Source: Streptomyces sp. 846.5 | Lineage (GTDB): Bacteria; Actinomycetota; Actinomycetes; Streptomycetales; Streptomycetaceae | Direction: 5' to 3' | Length of the DNA: 64,000 nt | Assembly (NCBI RefSeq): GCF_004365705.1 | Contig: NZ_SOBN01000001.1 | Location: forward strand, 186,001 to 250,000 | Notes under the pieces: generated by a model | The model's database searches: none | What the model was told of the DNA's origin: nothing | What the model saw: only the letters and a program-made list of their open reading frames with translations | Part shown: piece by piece, positions 25,070 through 33,075 of the stretch | Layout of the letters: each line of letters opens with the position of its first letter | How positions within the stretch are numbered: position 1 is the first letter of the stretch | Translations under genes and position numbers: made by a program

Positions 25070-25110
25070 GCCACACCCGCACATCCCCCGGATCGACAGG
25101 AGAGCACATC

Positions 25111-25353
25111 ATGGTCGACGTCGACATGGCAGAGCTGGCATTTTCGAATCGGTCGGCCCCTCTGCCCGTCAGCCGCGCGCAGATCTCGTCCTGGCCCTCG
25201 GCCAGCACGCTCAGTCCCGGGCAGGGCCGCTCCCGCAGCCTCGGTCAAGTGGTGGACGGGTGCTGGATGCCCAGGGAAGTGGTGCGAGGTTCCGACCGCG
25301 GAGCTGCTTGTTCGATGATCATCGCGGCAGAGCCGGCACTCGAACAGGCGTGA
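25111..25353 (+). CDS. Hypothetical short ORF after the dehydrogenase
   Basis: 80 codons beginning MVDVDMAELAFSN with a good ribosome binding site (AGGAGAG, 6 nt spacing) 41 nt after the dehydrogenase stop. The ribosome binding site suggests a real start, but the remainder (rich in Ser, Arg and Gly) matches nothing I recognise and runs up to the end of the convergent hydrolase gene. It may be the start of an operon partner that has been truncated and fused to unrelated sequence. Confidence 0.3.
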   Translation: MVDVDMAELAFSNRSAPLPVSRAQISSWPSASTLSPGQGRSRSLGQVVDGCWMPREVVRGSDRGAACSMIIAAEPALEQA

Positions 25354-25355
25354 CC

Positions 25356-25898
25356 TCAGTCGGCGCTGTTGGCGAGGAGCTCTCGGAGTAGTTCCTCGCC
25401 CTGGGGCCATGGGCCGAAGCCGGAATCGGGGTTGACATGGCCGACTGCACCGAGGTCCACGAACCTTGCGCCCCACTGTCTGGCCAGCAGACGGGACCGG
25501 TCGATCTCTGCCCAGGGGTCGGTACTGCTGGCAGCCAGGACCGTCTGGAACGGCAGCGGGCCGGCCGCCGGCGGGCCGAAGCCGGCGATCGGCGCACCGT
25601 GGGACGCGGAGTAGTCGATGTCGGGCGGCGCCACCAACAGCGCCGCACGGACCTGGGCGTCGTGTCGGTGAGCCCAATGGGCCACGGTGTGACAGCCGAG
25701 GCTGTGTGCGACCAGCACGACCGGTCCTGCAGCCCGCTTGACCGTGTCGTGCAATTCGGCAACCCACTCGTCCCGGTCCGGGCGTTCCCAGTCCCGCTGC
25801 TCGACCCGAACGGCACCGAGCCGGTCCCGATGCCAGTGGGACTGCCAGTGACCAAGCCCGGAACCACCCAACCCCGGCACAACAATCATGTTCTCCAT
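25356..25898 (-). CDS. RBBP9/YdeN-type serine hydrolase
   Basis: 180 residues, the usual size of this small alpha/beta-hydrolase family. Motifs: VPGLGGSGLGHWQSHW at the N-terminus, the nucleophile elbow LVAHSLGCHTVAHWA, an Asp in SSTDPWAEIDRSRLLA and the His in GHVNPDSGFGPWPQGEELL. These are cytoplasmic esterases of unknown natural substrate. It stands alone; upstream lies a strong hairpin that separates it from the cellulase gene. Confidence 0.88.
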   Translation of the reverse strand: MENMIVVPGLGGSGLGHWQSHWHRDRLGAVRVEQRDWERPDRDEWVAELHDTVKRAAGPVVLVAHSLGCHTVAHWAHRHDAQVRAALLVAPPDIDYSASHGAPIAGFGPPAAGPLPFQTVLAASSTDPWAEIDRSRLLARQWGARFVDLGAVGHVNPDSGFGPWPQGEELLRELLANSAD

Positions 25899-25948
25899 GG
25901 CGTAGACGCTAGCGGCCCTGCCTCAGCGTCGTCGTCCACGCCGACGCC

Positions 25949-25981
25949 GGCCTGCCCCTCCCGGACAGGGAGGGGCAGGCC
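25949..25981. terminator. Strong hairpin terminator
   Basis: The arms 25949-25962 (GGCCTGCCCCTCCC) and 25968-25981 are exact complements around a 5-nt loop. The hairpin lies 30 bp after the GH6 stop codon in the direction of transcription. It has no clear T-run, which is common for GC-rich actinobacterial terminators. Confidence 0.75.
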
Positions 25982-26010
25982 AGCGGGGCGGAGTAACTCC
26001 TACCGTCGAC

Positions 26011-27348
26011 TCAGCCCAGCTTTGGGGCGGCCAGCCGCACCAACTGCAGGGCCTGTGCCGGGAACCAGGCTCCCGCGGCCGGGTCCACCTGGCCCCAGAG
26101 CGGGTCGAACTGAGCCTGCGAGGCGGCGTCCGTCGGCCAGCCGGGTTGGGTGTAGGCCGCATAGTCCCAGGCCCGTACCCCGCCGGCGGCGTCGCACTGG
26201 CCGTCGGACTGCCCCGGTGTCTTGACCCACAGGTCCGCGTCGAGCAGCGAAACGCCGGTACTGGTCGTGGGCCGCACACCGAGCCCCGCGCCGGTCGGGT
26301 TGCACCAGTTCCCCTGCATCAGCGCGGCGACCGTGGCCGCGCTCTGGCCGTACGGTGAAGCACCGTACGTCGCCATGGTGTTGGGGCCCTGTCCGTTGCG
26401 GCTGGTGTCGACCACGTAGTGCGTGCTGGGCACCGCCCCGCCCAGGTTCTGGGTGTACCAGGCCGTGGTCTGGCTCCAGGTGCTGAAGTCGTCGACGGTG
26501 GCCGGGTAGTACTGGCTGGCGCAGTACTCCGGGTGGCCGAAGGCCCAGTGTGTAGAGTCGGTGACCATGGCGATGCAGTCGGAGATCCACGAGCCGTAGT
26601 CCTGGGACTCGGCATTGGTACGGAAGTTGGAGACGTTCAGGAAGAATCCCTGCGTCTGCTGCACGCCCGCCGCCAGCAGCCGCGAGGTGATGTTGCCGAC
26701 GGCCTGCCAGTGCGCGTTGGTTCCGTCCAGGTAGACGCTGGTGTTCGGGTCCTTCTCCAACGAGCCGGCCGCGTAGCCGACCTCCGCGGTCCGCTCGGCG
26801 TCGGTGTACGGATAGGCGCTGGTGGGGAGGCTGCAGTCGGACGGCTCGTTGCCCAGCGCGTCCGGCTCGACCAGCAGCACGGCGTGCGCACGGCCCACCG
26901 CCGAGGCCACGGCGTCGATCCAGACCTGGTACGCCGCCTGGTCGGCGGCGCCGCCCGCGGAGTACTCGGAGCAGTCGCGTCCGGGGATGTCGTAGACCAC
27001 GAACACCGGCTCGGCCCGCTCCAGCGCGGCTTCGGCCAGGGTGGTCCGCACCTGACTGCCGACCTGCGCGGGCGTGCCGCCGGTGAGCCACACGGCGGAC
27101 GGAACGGTCTCCACCTCGGTCAGCAGCTTGGCGTCCTTGAGGTCGCCGGACTTCACCAGCCCGGCGATCTGCTGCACCGCACCGTCCGCGGGCGGCGGCA
27201 CGAAGAACCGGGTGCCCGGGCTGATCGTGTGCCCGGTGGAGACGGCCGAGGTGGCAGAGGCCGAGCCCGGCGCGAGCACCGTCAGGCCGAGACCCAGGAC
27301 GAGCGCCGCAGCAGCGGCCACACGCCTTCGCACACTGCGAGGTTGCAC
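26011..27348 (-). CDS. Secreted glycoside hydrolase family 6 cellulase
   Basis: 445 residues from a GTG at 27348 (AGGAG 5 nt upstream). The N-terminal Sec signal has RRR, a hydrophobic core and a likely cut after SASA. GH6 marks: FVVYDIPGRDCSEYSAGG, LLVEPDALGNEPSDC (candidate catalytic Asp region), FFLNVSNFRTNAES, HYVVDTSRNGQGPN and DLWVKTPGQSDGQCD. No cellulose-binding module is attached, so it is a single-domain endo- or cellobiohydrolase acting outside the cell on beta-1,4-glucan. It is divergent from a LacI gene, with two LacI palindromes around its promoter. Confidence 0.92.
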   Translation of the reverse strand: MQPRSVRRRVAAAAALVLGLGLTVLAPGSASATSAVSTGHTISPGTRFFVPPPADGAVQQIAGLVKSGDLKDAKLLTEVETVPSAVWLTGGTPAQVGSQVRTTLAEAALERAEPVFVVYDIPGRDCSEYSAGGAADQAAYQVWIDAVASAVGRAHAVLLVEPDALGNEPSDCSLPTSAYPYTDAERTAEVGYAAGSLEKDPNTSVYLDGTNAHWQAVGNITSRLLAAGVQQTQGFFLNVSNFRTNAESQDYGSWISDCIAMVTDSTHWAFGHPEYCASQYYPATVDDFSTWSQTTAWYTQNLGGAVPSTHYVVDTSRNGQGPNTMATYGASPYGQSAATVAALMQGNWCNPTGAGLGVRPTTSTGVSLLDADLWVKTPGQSDGQCDAAGGVRAWDYAAYTQPGWPTDAASQAQFDPLWGQVDPAAGAWFPAQALQLVRLAAPKLG

Positions 27349-27375
27349 GATGACTCCTAGGGTGGGAGGAGGCGA

Positions 27376-27393
27376 ACTGGAAGCGCTTCCAGT
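27376..27393. promoter_or_regulatory. LacI-family operator (site 1)
   Basis: ACTGGAAGCGCTTCCAGT is an 18-bp perfect palindrome 28 bp upstream of the GH6 start. Its core resembles the known cellulose-regulator site TGGGAGCGCTCCCA with one base changed per half. Confidence 0.85.
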
Positions 27394-27421
27394 CATGACA
27401 GGCCTTCAGAATCTGCACGAG

Positions 27422-27450
27422 ATAGTGCTTGCCTGCCCATCCTCTGTCAA
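27422..27450 (-). promoter_or_regulatory. Probable GH6 promoter
   Basis: On the minus strand TTGACA (27450-27445) is followed after 17 nt by CACTAT (27427-27422). It lies between the two LacI palindromes, so binding at both could block or loop the promoter. Confidence 0.55.
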
Positions 27451-27467
27451 TGGCTTGGGCAGAGAAG

Positions 27468-27481
27468 TGGAAGCGCTTCCA
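27468..27481. promoter_or_regulatory. LacI-family operator (site 2)
   Basis: TGGAAGCGCTTCCA is a perfect 14-bp palindrome identical to the core of site 1. It lies 92 bp from that core and 31 bp before the LacI start codon, where it would also control the regulator gene. Confidence 0.85.
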
Positions 27482-27512
27482 GTACTGTCGCCGCCGCGGG
27501 TAAGATCCTCCC

Positions 27513-28541
27513 GTGTCCACACCGCCCAAGCGCCGCCCCACACTCGACGAGGTCGCGCAGACTGCCGGGGTCTCCCGTGCAGCCGCCTCCCGTGCCATCA
27601 ACCGCAGCGGCAACGTCAGCCCTGCTACCCGCCAGGCCGTGGAGCGCGCGGTGCGCGAACTGGACTACGTCCCCAACCGCAGCGCGCGCGCCCTGGCCAC
27701 CCAGCAGGCGGGCGCGGTGGTCCTGGCCGTCTCCCATCACGACCCGGAGCTGTTCGCCGATCCCTTCTTCGCCCAGGTCATCGTCGGCGTCAGCGCGGAG
27801 CTGGAACGCACCGACCTGGTGCTGATGCTGGTCCTCGCAGCCTCCGAGCACGGCCGCACCCGGCTCGAACGGATCCTCCGCTCCCGCCGTGCGGACGGCC
27901 TGATGCTGCTCTCCCTCCATGGCGACGACCCGCTGCACCGGCTCGCCGGCAAGCTGGACCTGCCCGTCGTCTACGGCGGACGCCCGCTGGACGCCGAACC
28001 GCAGTGGTACGTGGACGCCGACAACCGCGGCGGAGCGAGGCTCGCGGCCGAACACCTGATCGTCCTCGGCCGTCGCCGTATCGCCACCGTCACCGGCCTG
28101 CTGGACACCGACGCCGCCATGCAACGCCTCCGCGGCTACCGCGAGGCCCTGGCCGTCGCCGGACTGGACACCACCCGCACCGTGGAAGCCGATTTCACCG
28201 AGGCCGGCGGCTACGCCGCGACCAGGCACCTGCTGGACCTGCACCCCGACCTGGACGCCGTCTTCGCCGCCTCCGACAACATGGCCGCGGGCGCGCTGCG
28301 CGCCCTGCGCGAGAGTGGACGCAGGATCCCCGAGGACGTGGCGGTGGTCGGCTTCGACGACGCCCCGATCTCCCGACTCACCACCCCGCAGTTGTCCACG
28401 GTCCAGCAGCCGATCCGCCAACTGGGCCGAGAGATGGCCCGCATGCTGGTGACCCTCATCGAGGGCGAGGAGCCCACCTCCCTCATCCTGCCCACGAAGC
28501 TGCTGGTACGCGGCAGTTCCCTGGCCACCCACGCTCCCTGA
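27513..28541 (+). CDS. LacI-family regulator (cellulase repressor)
   Basis: 342 residues from a GTG at 27513. The LacI headpiece reads PTLDEVAQTAGVSRAAASRA with the hinge helix NRSARALATQQ. The periplasmic-binding-protein-like core has VYGGRPLDAEPQWYVDADN, GARLAAEHLIVLGRRRIATV, FAASDNMAAGALRALRESGR and VVGFDDAPISRLTTPQLSTV. It is related in type to cellobiose-responsive CebR/CelR regulators. Divergent to the GH6 gene, with matching palindromes at both promoters. Likely releases DNA on binding a cello-oligosaccharide (inference). Confidence 0.9.
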   Translation: MSTPPKRRPTLDEVAQTAGVSRAAASRAINRSGNVSPATRQAVERAVRELDYVPNRSARALATQQAGAVVLAVSHHDPELFADPFFAQVIVGVSAELERTDLVLMLVLAASEHGRTRLERILRSRRADGLMLLSLHGDDPLHRLAGKLDLPVVYGGRPLDAEPQWYVDADNRGGARLAAEHLIVLGRRRIATVTGLLDTDAAMQRLRGYREALAVAGLDTTRTVEADFTEAGGYAATRHLLDLHPDLDAVFAASDNMAAGALRALRESGRRIPEDVAVVGFDDAPISRLTTPQLSTVQQPIRQLGREMARMLVTLIEGEEPTSLILPTKLLVRGSSLATHAP

Positions 28542-28585
28542 CGGCCCGGCGATCCCGTCCCGGACGACGTCCGACGGTCGACGCG

Positions 28586-28698
28586 TCAGGGCGGGGCAGG
28601 CGGATCGGCAGGAGAGACGCTTGCGCGGATCCGCAGGTGGTCGCGGTAGGGGTCGACCAGGGTGGGACGGTAACGCGGGACGATCCGTTCGACCGGCG
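28586..28698 (-). pseudogene. ISL3-type transposase scrap
   Basis: In one minus-strand frame ending at a stop at 28586-28588 the peptide PVERIVPRYRPTLVDPYRDH followed by LRIRA appears. PRYRPTLVDPYRDHLR is a characteristic segment of ISL3-family transposases just after the zinc and HTH part. Nothing else of the element remains, and the preceding sequence has a stop. Confidence 0.4.
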
Positions 28699-28714
28699 GC
28701 TAGGGTCTGCGTCA

Positions 28715-28843
28715 GCCGACGTTAGGCACACCCCTCCCCAGTACTGCTTCTCGATCACGGCGACGGTCTTGCCGAGTTGGGCGGTGCGGATCGCACGATG
28801 TCCCGCCGGGGCCGAGGACGACGACGTCGTAGTGCGTGCTCAT
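28715..28843 (-). pseudogene. Dihydrolipoyl dehydrogenase 5' fragment
   Basis: The ATG at 28843 opens MSTHYDVVVLGPGG, and a second frame then gives RTAQLGKTVAVIEKQYWGGV followed by CL. Together these are the FAD-binding N-terminus of a lipoamide-dehydrogenase-like flavoprotein, with a small deletion in the glycine-rich loop. Homology ends before the redox-active cysteines. A GGGAGCAG ribosome binding site survives. It is a truncated relic downstream of the TetR-A gene. Confidence 0.55.
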
Positions 28844-28893
28844 GAGCTGCTCCCTTTCCAGGGTGTTCGATGGTTCGTCCGTGGAGCGAGTGG

Positions 28894-29517
28894 TCATGCG
28901 GCGCGGTGGTGGGGTGCCAGGGTGGCGTGGATCTGGTCGCGGATGTCGGCGAGCACGGCCTCGTCGCTGCGGTGCAGGTACACGGTGGCGGTGGTGCTGA
29001 TGTGGATGATCGCGGTGATCACTCGCGCCAGCGTTGCCGCGTCGGCGGCGTCGATGCAGTCGTCGCGGGTGAGCAGGCTGGTGATGCCGTCCTCCAGGCG
29101 GGCCGCGAGCGCGAGGCCCGCACGCCGGTAGGGCTCGACCGGGTCGCCGAAGACGAGCTCGTGCAGGTAGGTGCGGCCGTTGTCGATGTGCTCCCGCAGG
29201 CACTCCACCACGGGACGAATGAGAGCGGCGACCGGCTCCAGCACGCCCTGCCCGACGGCGGCGTCTGCGGCGGCGAGGCCGTCGTCGATGGCGGCGGCGA
29301 ACTTTTCGTTCTGCACCATGATCAGCAACTCGGCCTTGGTGGACGCATACCGGTAGAGGGTGCCGATCGCGACATCGGCCCGCTCGGCGATCTGCTGCGT
29401 TGTGACCCCGCCGACGCCGTGTTCGACGAACAGCTCGCGGGCTGCGGTCATGATGCGCTCGCGCTTGGCCTGTTTGGCCCGCTCCCGGCGCCCGATCGGC
29501 ATGTGACCGCGTCCCAC
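28894..29517 (-). CDS. TetR-family regulator A
   Basis: 207 residues from a GTG at 29517, chosen because GGGAGG lies 5 nt upstream. HTH region: RRERAKQAKRERIMTAAREL, then TTQQIAERADVAIGTLYRYA. The C-terminal ligand domain includes IRPVVECLREHIDNGRTYLH and ELVFGDPVEPYRRAGLALAA. It is a paralogue of the regulator at 35409-36011, sharing also IDNGRTYL and FGDP. It is divergent from the quinone oxidoreductase gene across a perfect 26-bp operator, so it probably represses the oxidoreductase-hydrolase-EthD run and itself. Confidence 0.88.
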   Translation of the reverse strand: MGRGHMPIGRRERAKQAKRERIMTAARELFVEHGVGGVTTQQIAERADVAIGTLYRYASTKAELLIMVQNEKFAAAIDDGLAAADAAVGQGVLEPVAALIRPVVECLREHIDNGRTYLHELVFGDPVEPYRRAGLALAARLEDGITSLLTRDDCIDAADAATLARVITAIIHISTTATVYLHRSDEAVLADIRDQIHATLAPHHRAA

Positions 29518-29542
29518 GGAGACCTCCCTTGACAAAAATTCT

Positions 29543-29568
29543 GAGTACACTCATAGTTGAGTGTACTC
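29543..29568. promoter_or_regulatory. TetR-A operator, 11-4-11 palindrome
   Basis: GAGTACACTCA, a 4-bp spacer and TGAGTGTACTC form a perfect inverted repeat in the divergent gap. It lies just upstream of TTGACA-like sequence reading towards TetR-A and matches the design of the site at 35357-35382. Confidence 0.8.
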
Positions 29569-29661
29569 GGATTTACTGAGTGAAACGAGACCCCGGGCGT
29601 CCCGCCGAATTGGCGGATCTAGTTGCAAACCTGGATATACAGGAAGAAGGAGGGACGCCCC

Positions 29662-30657
29662 ATGAGAGCGTTCGTCGTCACCAAGTACAAGGAGCCGCTG
29701 CAGGAGGCGGAGGTCCCTGAGCCCACCGTGGGAGAGCACGACGTGCTGGTGCAGGTGGAGGCCGCCGGGCTGAACCCGCTGGACGAGAAGATCCGCGCCG
29801 GTGAGTTCAAGCAGATCCTGCCCTACAAGCTGCCCCTGATCCTGGGCAACGACGTCGCAGGCACCGTCATCGGCGTCGGGACGGCGGTTCGCGGCTTCAA
29901 GCCCGGAGACGAGGTCTACGCCCGGCCCGACCAGGGCCGCATCGGCACCTTCGCCGAGCGCATCGCCGTCGCGGAGGCCGACCTGGCGCTCAAGCCCGCC
30001 TCGATCAGCATGGAAGAGGCCGGCTCACTGCCGCTGGCGGCACTCACGGCCTGGCAGGCACTGGTGGAGCGCGGGAAGGTGCGGCCCGGACAGAAGGTTC
30101 TCATCCACGCCGGTGCCGGCGGGGTCGGTTCGATCGCGATCCAGCTCGCCGCGCACCTCGGTGCGAGCGTCGCCACGACCGCCAGCGGCTCCAACGCTCA
30201 CTTCGTGCGCGCGCTCGGCGCGGACACGGTGATCGATTACCGCACCCAGGACTTCGAGCAGCTCCTGACCGGCTACGACCTGGTGCTCGACAGCCTCGGC
30301 GGGGAGAACCTCGAGAAGTCCCTGCGGGTGCTCAAGCCCGGCGGCAAGGCCATCGGGATCGCCGGTCCCCCGGACCCCGCGTTCGCCCGCGAGGCCGGCC
30401 TGAACCCGCTGCTGCGCCTGGCGGTCGCAGGCCTGAGCGGCAAGATCCGCAGGCAGGCGAAGAAGCTCGGCGTGACGTACGAGTTCCTGCTCATGCGCGC
30501 CAGCGGCGACCAGCTCCGCCAGATCACCGCCCTCATCGACCAGGGCGTGCTGCGCCCGGTCGTGGGCAAGGTGGTCGGCTTCGACCAGACCCCGCAGGCG
30601 CTGCAGTCCCTGTCCCAGGGTGGCATCCGCGGCAAAGCCGTCATCGGCAACAGCTGA
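29662..30657 (+). CDS. NADP-dependent quinone oxidoreductase (MDR family)
   Basis: 331 residues from the ATG at 29662, with AGGAGGGA upstream. It begins MRAFVVTKYKEPLQEAEVPE. It lacks zinc ligands (no GHE), as in the quinone reductase branch. The dinucleotide motif is VLIHAGAGGVGSIAIQLAAH; further marks are LILGNDVAGTVIGVG and LPLAALTAWQAL. It reduces alkenals or quinones with NADPH. First gene of a three-gene same-strand run with the hydrolase (46-bp gap) and the EthD-like gene. Confidence 0.9.
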   Translation: MRAFVVTKYKEPLQEAEVPEPTVGEHDVLVQVEAAGLNPLDEKIRAGEFKQILPYKLPLILGNDVAGTVIGVGTAVRGFKPGDEVYARPDQGRIGTFAERIAVAEADLALKPASISMEEAGSLPLAALTAWQALVERGKVRPGQKVLIHAGAGGVGSIAIQLAAHLGASVATTASGSNAHFVRALGADTVIDYRTQDFEQLLTGYDLVLDSLGGENLEKSLRVLKPGGKAIGIAGPPDPAFAREAGLNPLLRLAVAGLSGKIRRQAKKLGVTYEFLLMRASGDQLRQITALIDQGVLRPVVGKVVGFDQTPQALQSLSQGGIRGKAVIGNS

Positions 30658-30703
30658 CCCGCCGCGACCGCGACGGGCCACACAGAACACAGGAGAATCC
30701 GTC

Positions 30704-31570
30704 ATGAGCAGCACCGACGCCCCGAACGAAGCCGTCATCACCTCCTACGCGAAGGCCCCGGCCCGGACCGTCAGCGCCGGCGGGGTCACCTACGCCTACC
30801 GCGAGCTGGGCCCGAAGGGCGGCATCCCTGTCGTCTTCTTCGTCCACCTCGCCGCGACCCTGGACAACTGGGACCCGCGCATCGTCGACCCCATCGCCAG
30901 GGGCCGTCACGTCATCGCCTTCGACAACCGCGGTGTCGGGGGGTCCACCGGTCAGGTGCCGGACAGTGTCGAGGCGATGGCCGACGACGCCTACACCTTC
31001 ATCAGGGCGCTCGGGTACGACAAGGTCGACGTCTTCTCCTTCTCCCTGGGCGGCATGATCGCCCAGGCCCTGGTGGTGAAGCACCCCGAGCTCGTCCGCA
31101 AGCTGGTTCTCACCGGCACCGGGCCCAGGGGCGGCCAGGACATCGACAAGGTCGTCGGCACCACCTACTGGGACATCCTGCGCGCCACCCTGACCCGCTC
31201 GGACCCCAAGGAGTTCCTGTTCTTCAACCGCAACGCCGCCGGCAAGCCCGCCGCGCGCGCGTTCGTCAACCGGCTCAAGGAGCGCACCGCCGACCGCGAC
31301 GCGAAGATCAAGACCAAGGCGTTCCAGACACAGCTGAAGGCGATCCAGAAGTGGGGGCGCTCCGCCCCCGACGACCTGTCGACGATCACCCAGCCCACCC
31401 TGATCGCCAACGGCGACAACGACCGCATGGTGCCCTCGGTCCTGTCGCAGGACCTGCACCGGCGCATCAAGGACAGTGAGCTGATCATCTACCCCGACTC
31501 CGGCCACGGCGGCATCTTCCAGTACCACGAGGAGTTCGCCCCCGTCGCGGTCGAGTTCCTCGCCCGATGA
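30704..31570 (+). CDS. Alpha/beta hydrolase
   Basis: 288 residues from the ATG at 30704 (AGGAGA upstream). The oxyanion segment FFVHLAATLDNWDPRIVDPI and the HVIAFDNRGVGGSTGQVPDS loop place it with chloroperoxidase/haloalkane-dehalogenase-like hydrolases. The nucleophile elbow is VFSFSLGGMIAQAL, so the first position of the usual GxSxG is Ser. The Asp is in ANGDNDRMVPSV and the His in PDSGHGGIF. The substrate is unknown. A C-terminal relic of a similar gene survives at 36012-36170. Confidence 0.88.
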   Translation: MSSTDAPNEAVITSYAKAPARTVSAGGVTYAYRELGPKGGIPVVFFVHLAATLDNWDPRIVDPIARGRHVIAFDNRGVGGSTGQVPDSVEAMADDAYTFIRALGYDKVDVFSFSLGGMIAQALVVKHPELVRKLVLTGTGPRGGQDIDKVVGTTYWDILRATLTRSDPKEFLFFNRNAAGKPAARAFVNRLKERTADRDAKIKTKAFQTQLKAIQKWGRSAPDDLSTITQPTLIANGDNDRMVPSVLSQDLHRRIKDSELIIYPDSGHGGIFQYHEEFAPVAVEFLAR

Positions 31571-31602
31571 CCACCGCTGACCGGGAAGAGAAGGACAACA
31601 CC

Positions 31603-32409
31603 GTGAGCACGACACCGGCCGGCGCACCCCTGGACGCGAAGAAGCACCTCACCTCCTCGATCCTGCTGTGGGTACGCACCGACCAGCCCCGCCAGACCGG
31701 CATGGACCACTGGAAGGGCCCGCACTCAGGAATCATCTCCGCCACGCCAGGCCTGGAGGAGTACCGGCAGATCCACCTCGCCGAGCACAACCCGGGCCGG
31801 TGGCCGGCCACCGGCGGGGTCCAGACCGCGATCCCCGCCGACCGGAAGATCGACGGCGTCGCGGAGGTCACCTTCCAATCGGCGCTAGCGCCCCTGAAAG
31901 GGCGCAAGCAGACGAAGCTGGCCTACGCCGACGAGATCAACGTGTTCCGCCGCACTCTGCTCTACGCCGGCCCGCCGAACTCCTCCCGCTGGTACGACGT
32001 CGCAGGCCCTGGACAGACGGTCGGGGCCCGCGCTCTCGTCCACCTGCGCCGCAGAGACGGCGTCAGCGCCGGCGCCTTCCGGAAGTTCGTCAACGAGCAG
32101 CTCGCTCCCGCGCTCGCCGGCACCGGAGTCCTGAAGGAGCTGCGCACGCAGACGTTCCTGCCCTGGATCGAAAAGCTCTGGGACACCCCGGACGTCGCCC
32201 ACGACAACCCCCACGACCAGCGCTTCCACGCCTCGGTCAGCCTTGGGTTCACCGACGCTGCGGCACGGGAGGCCTTCTTCACCGGCAACGTGATCAAGGA
32301 GCTGTCCGACCGGCTGGCACCGCAGGTCTCCGCGATCCACGCCTACGACGTCACCGCTGCCCTCACCTACGTCAAGAACGGCGACATCCTCCCGCGCTAC
32401 CAGGAGTGA
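31603..32409 (+). CDS. EthD-domain (dimeric alpha-beta barrel) protein
   Basis: About 268 residues from a GTG at 31603 preceded by AAGGA; an ATG at 31567 overlapping the hydrolase stop is an alternative start. Two ferredoxin-like halves are visible: SSILLWVRTDQPRQTGMDHW with PHSGIISATPGLEEYRQIHL, and ALVHLRRRDGVSAGAFRKFV with LAPALAGTGVLKELRTQTFL. This is the pattern of EthD-like proteins, some annotated as strictosidine-synthase-related. The reaction is unknown. It closes the run controlled by TetR-A. Confidence 0.7.
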   Translation: MSTTPAGAPLDAKKHLTSSILLWVRTDQPRQTGMDHWKGPHSGIISATPGLEEYRQIHLAEHNPGRWPATGGVQTAIPADRKIDGVAEVTFQSALAPLKGRKQTKLAYADEINVFRRTLLYAGPPNSSRWYDVAGPGQTVGARALVHLRRRDGVSAGAFRKFVNEQLAPALAGTGVLKELRTQTFLPWIEKLWDTPDVAHDNPHDQRFHASVSLGFTDAAAREAFFTGNVIKELSDRLAPQVSAIHAYDVTAALTYVKNGDILPRYQE

Positions 32410-32434
32410 GCGGCGCAGGTACGCGGATGGCGTC

Positions 32435-33022
32435 TCAGTCGTGCTGCTCGGCATCCAGCAGTACGAGGGCGTTGCGGATGCCCTGTTCGAGGAGTTGGTC
32501 GGCGAGTTGTCGGTCGGTGAGGGCGCGGGAGAGTTGCAGTGTTCCGGCCATCATGCCGAGGAGGCCGAGTGCCTTCAGGCGCGCCGAGGGTGGATCGTGG
32601 GGTGCCAGGCGGGCGGCGAAGCCGTCGATGAGGACCACCACGCCGTCGGTGTAGGCCTGCCTGGTGGGATCCGTGGAGCGTGCGATCTCGTCGAGCAGTG
32701 CGGCGTTGGGGCAGCCGTCCTCAATGGTGTCGCGCTGCTCGGGGGTGAAGTACCAGCGCACGATCTGTTCGAGTCCGGCACGGCCGGGTGCCGCCTGCGC
32801 GACGATGCTCTGGTGCTGCGCGCGCATCTGGTCGGCGACCGCGGTGGCGACGAGTTCGTCCTTGGAGGCGAAGTGGGCGTAGAAGGTGCCGTTGGTCAGC
32901 CCCGCGTCCTTCATGAGCGTGGCGACTCCGGAGCCGTCGATGCCGTTGCGCTTGAGCCGGCGGCCGGCCGCCGCGATGATCCGCTGCCGGGTCTGCTGTT
33001 TGTGTTCTTTCGTGTACCGCAC
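32435..33022 (-). CDS. TetR-family regulator B
   Basis: 195 residues. HTH: HKQQTRQRIIAAAGRRLKRN, SGVATLMKDAGLTNGTFYAH and FASKDELVATAV. The C-terminal domain has EDGCPNAALLDEIARSTDPT, an AcrR/QacR-like C-terminal type with a conserved Cys. It is a close paralogue of the regulator at 36172-36744 (GIDGSGVATLM, AGLTNG, FYAHF, SKD and the RALxD segment are shared). It is convergent with the EthD gene and probably controls something else, such as the adjacent SMP-30-like gene (inference). Confidence 0.87.
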   Translation of the reverse strand: MRYTKEHKQQTRQRIIAAAGRRLKRNGIDGSGVATLMKDAGLTNGTFYAHFASKDELVATAVADQMRAQHQSIVAQAAPGRAGLEQIVRWYFTPEQRDTIEDGCPNAALLDEIARSTDPTRQAYTDGVVVLIDGFAARLAPHDPPSARLKALGLLGMMAGTLQLSRALTDRQLADQLLEQGIRNALVLLDAEQHD

Positions 33023-33075
33023 TGTGTGTTCCTCCGTCGCAGCCGGTGCTTGCGCCCCGGCCGCCGCTGGTCAGG

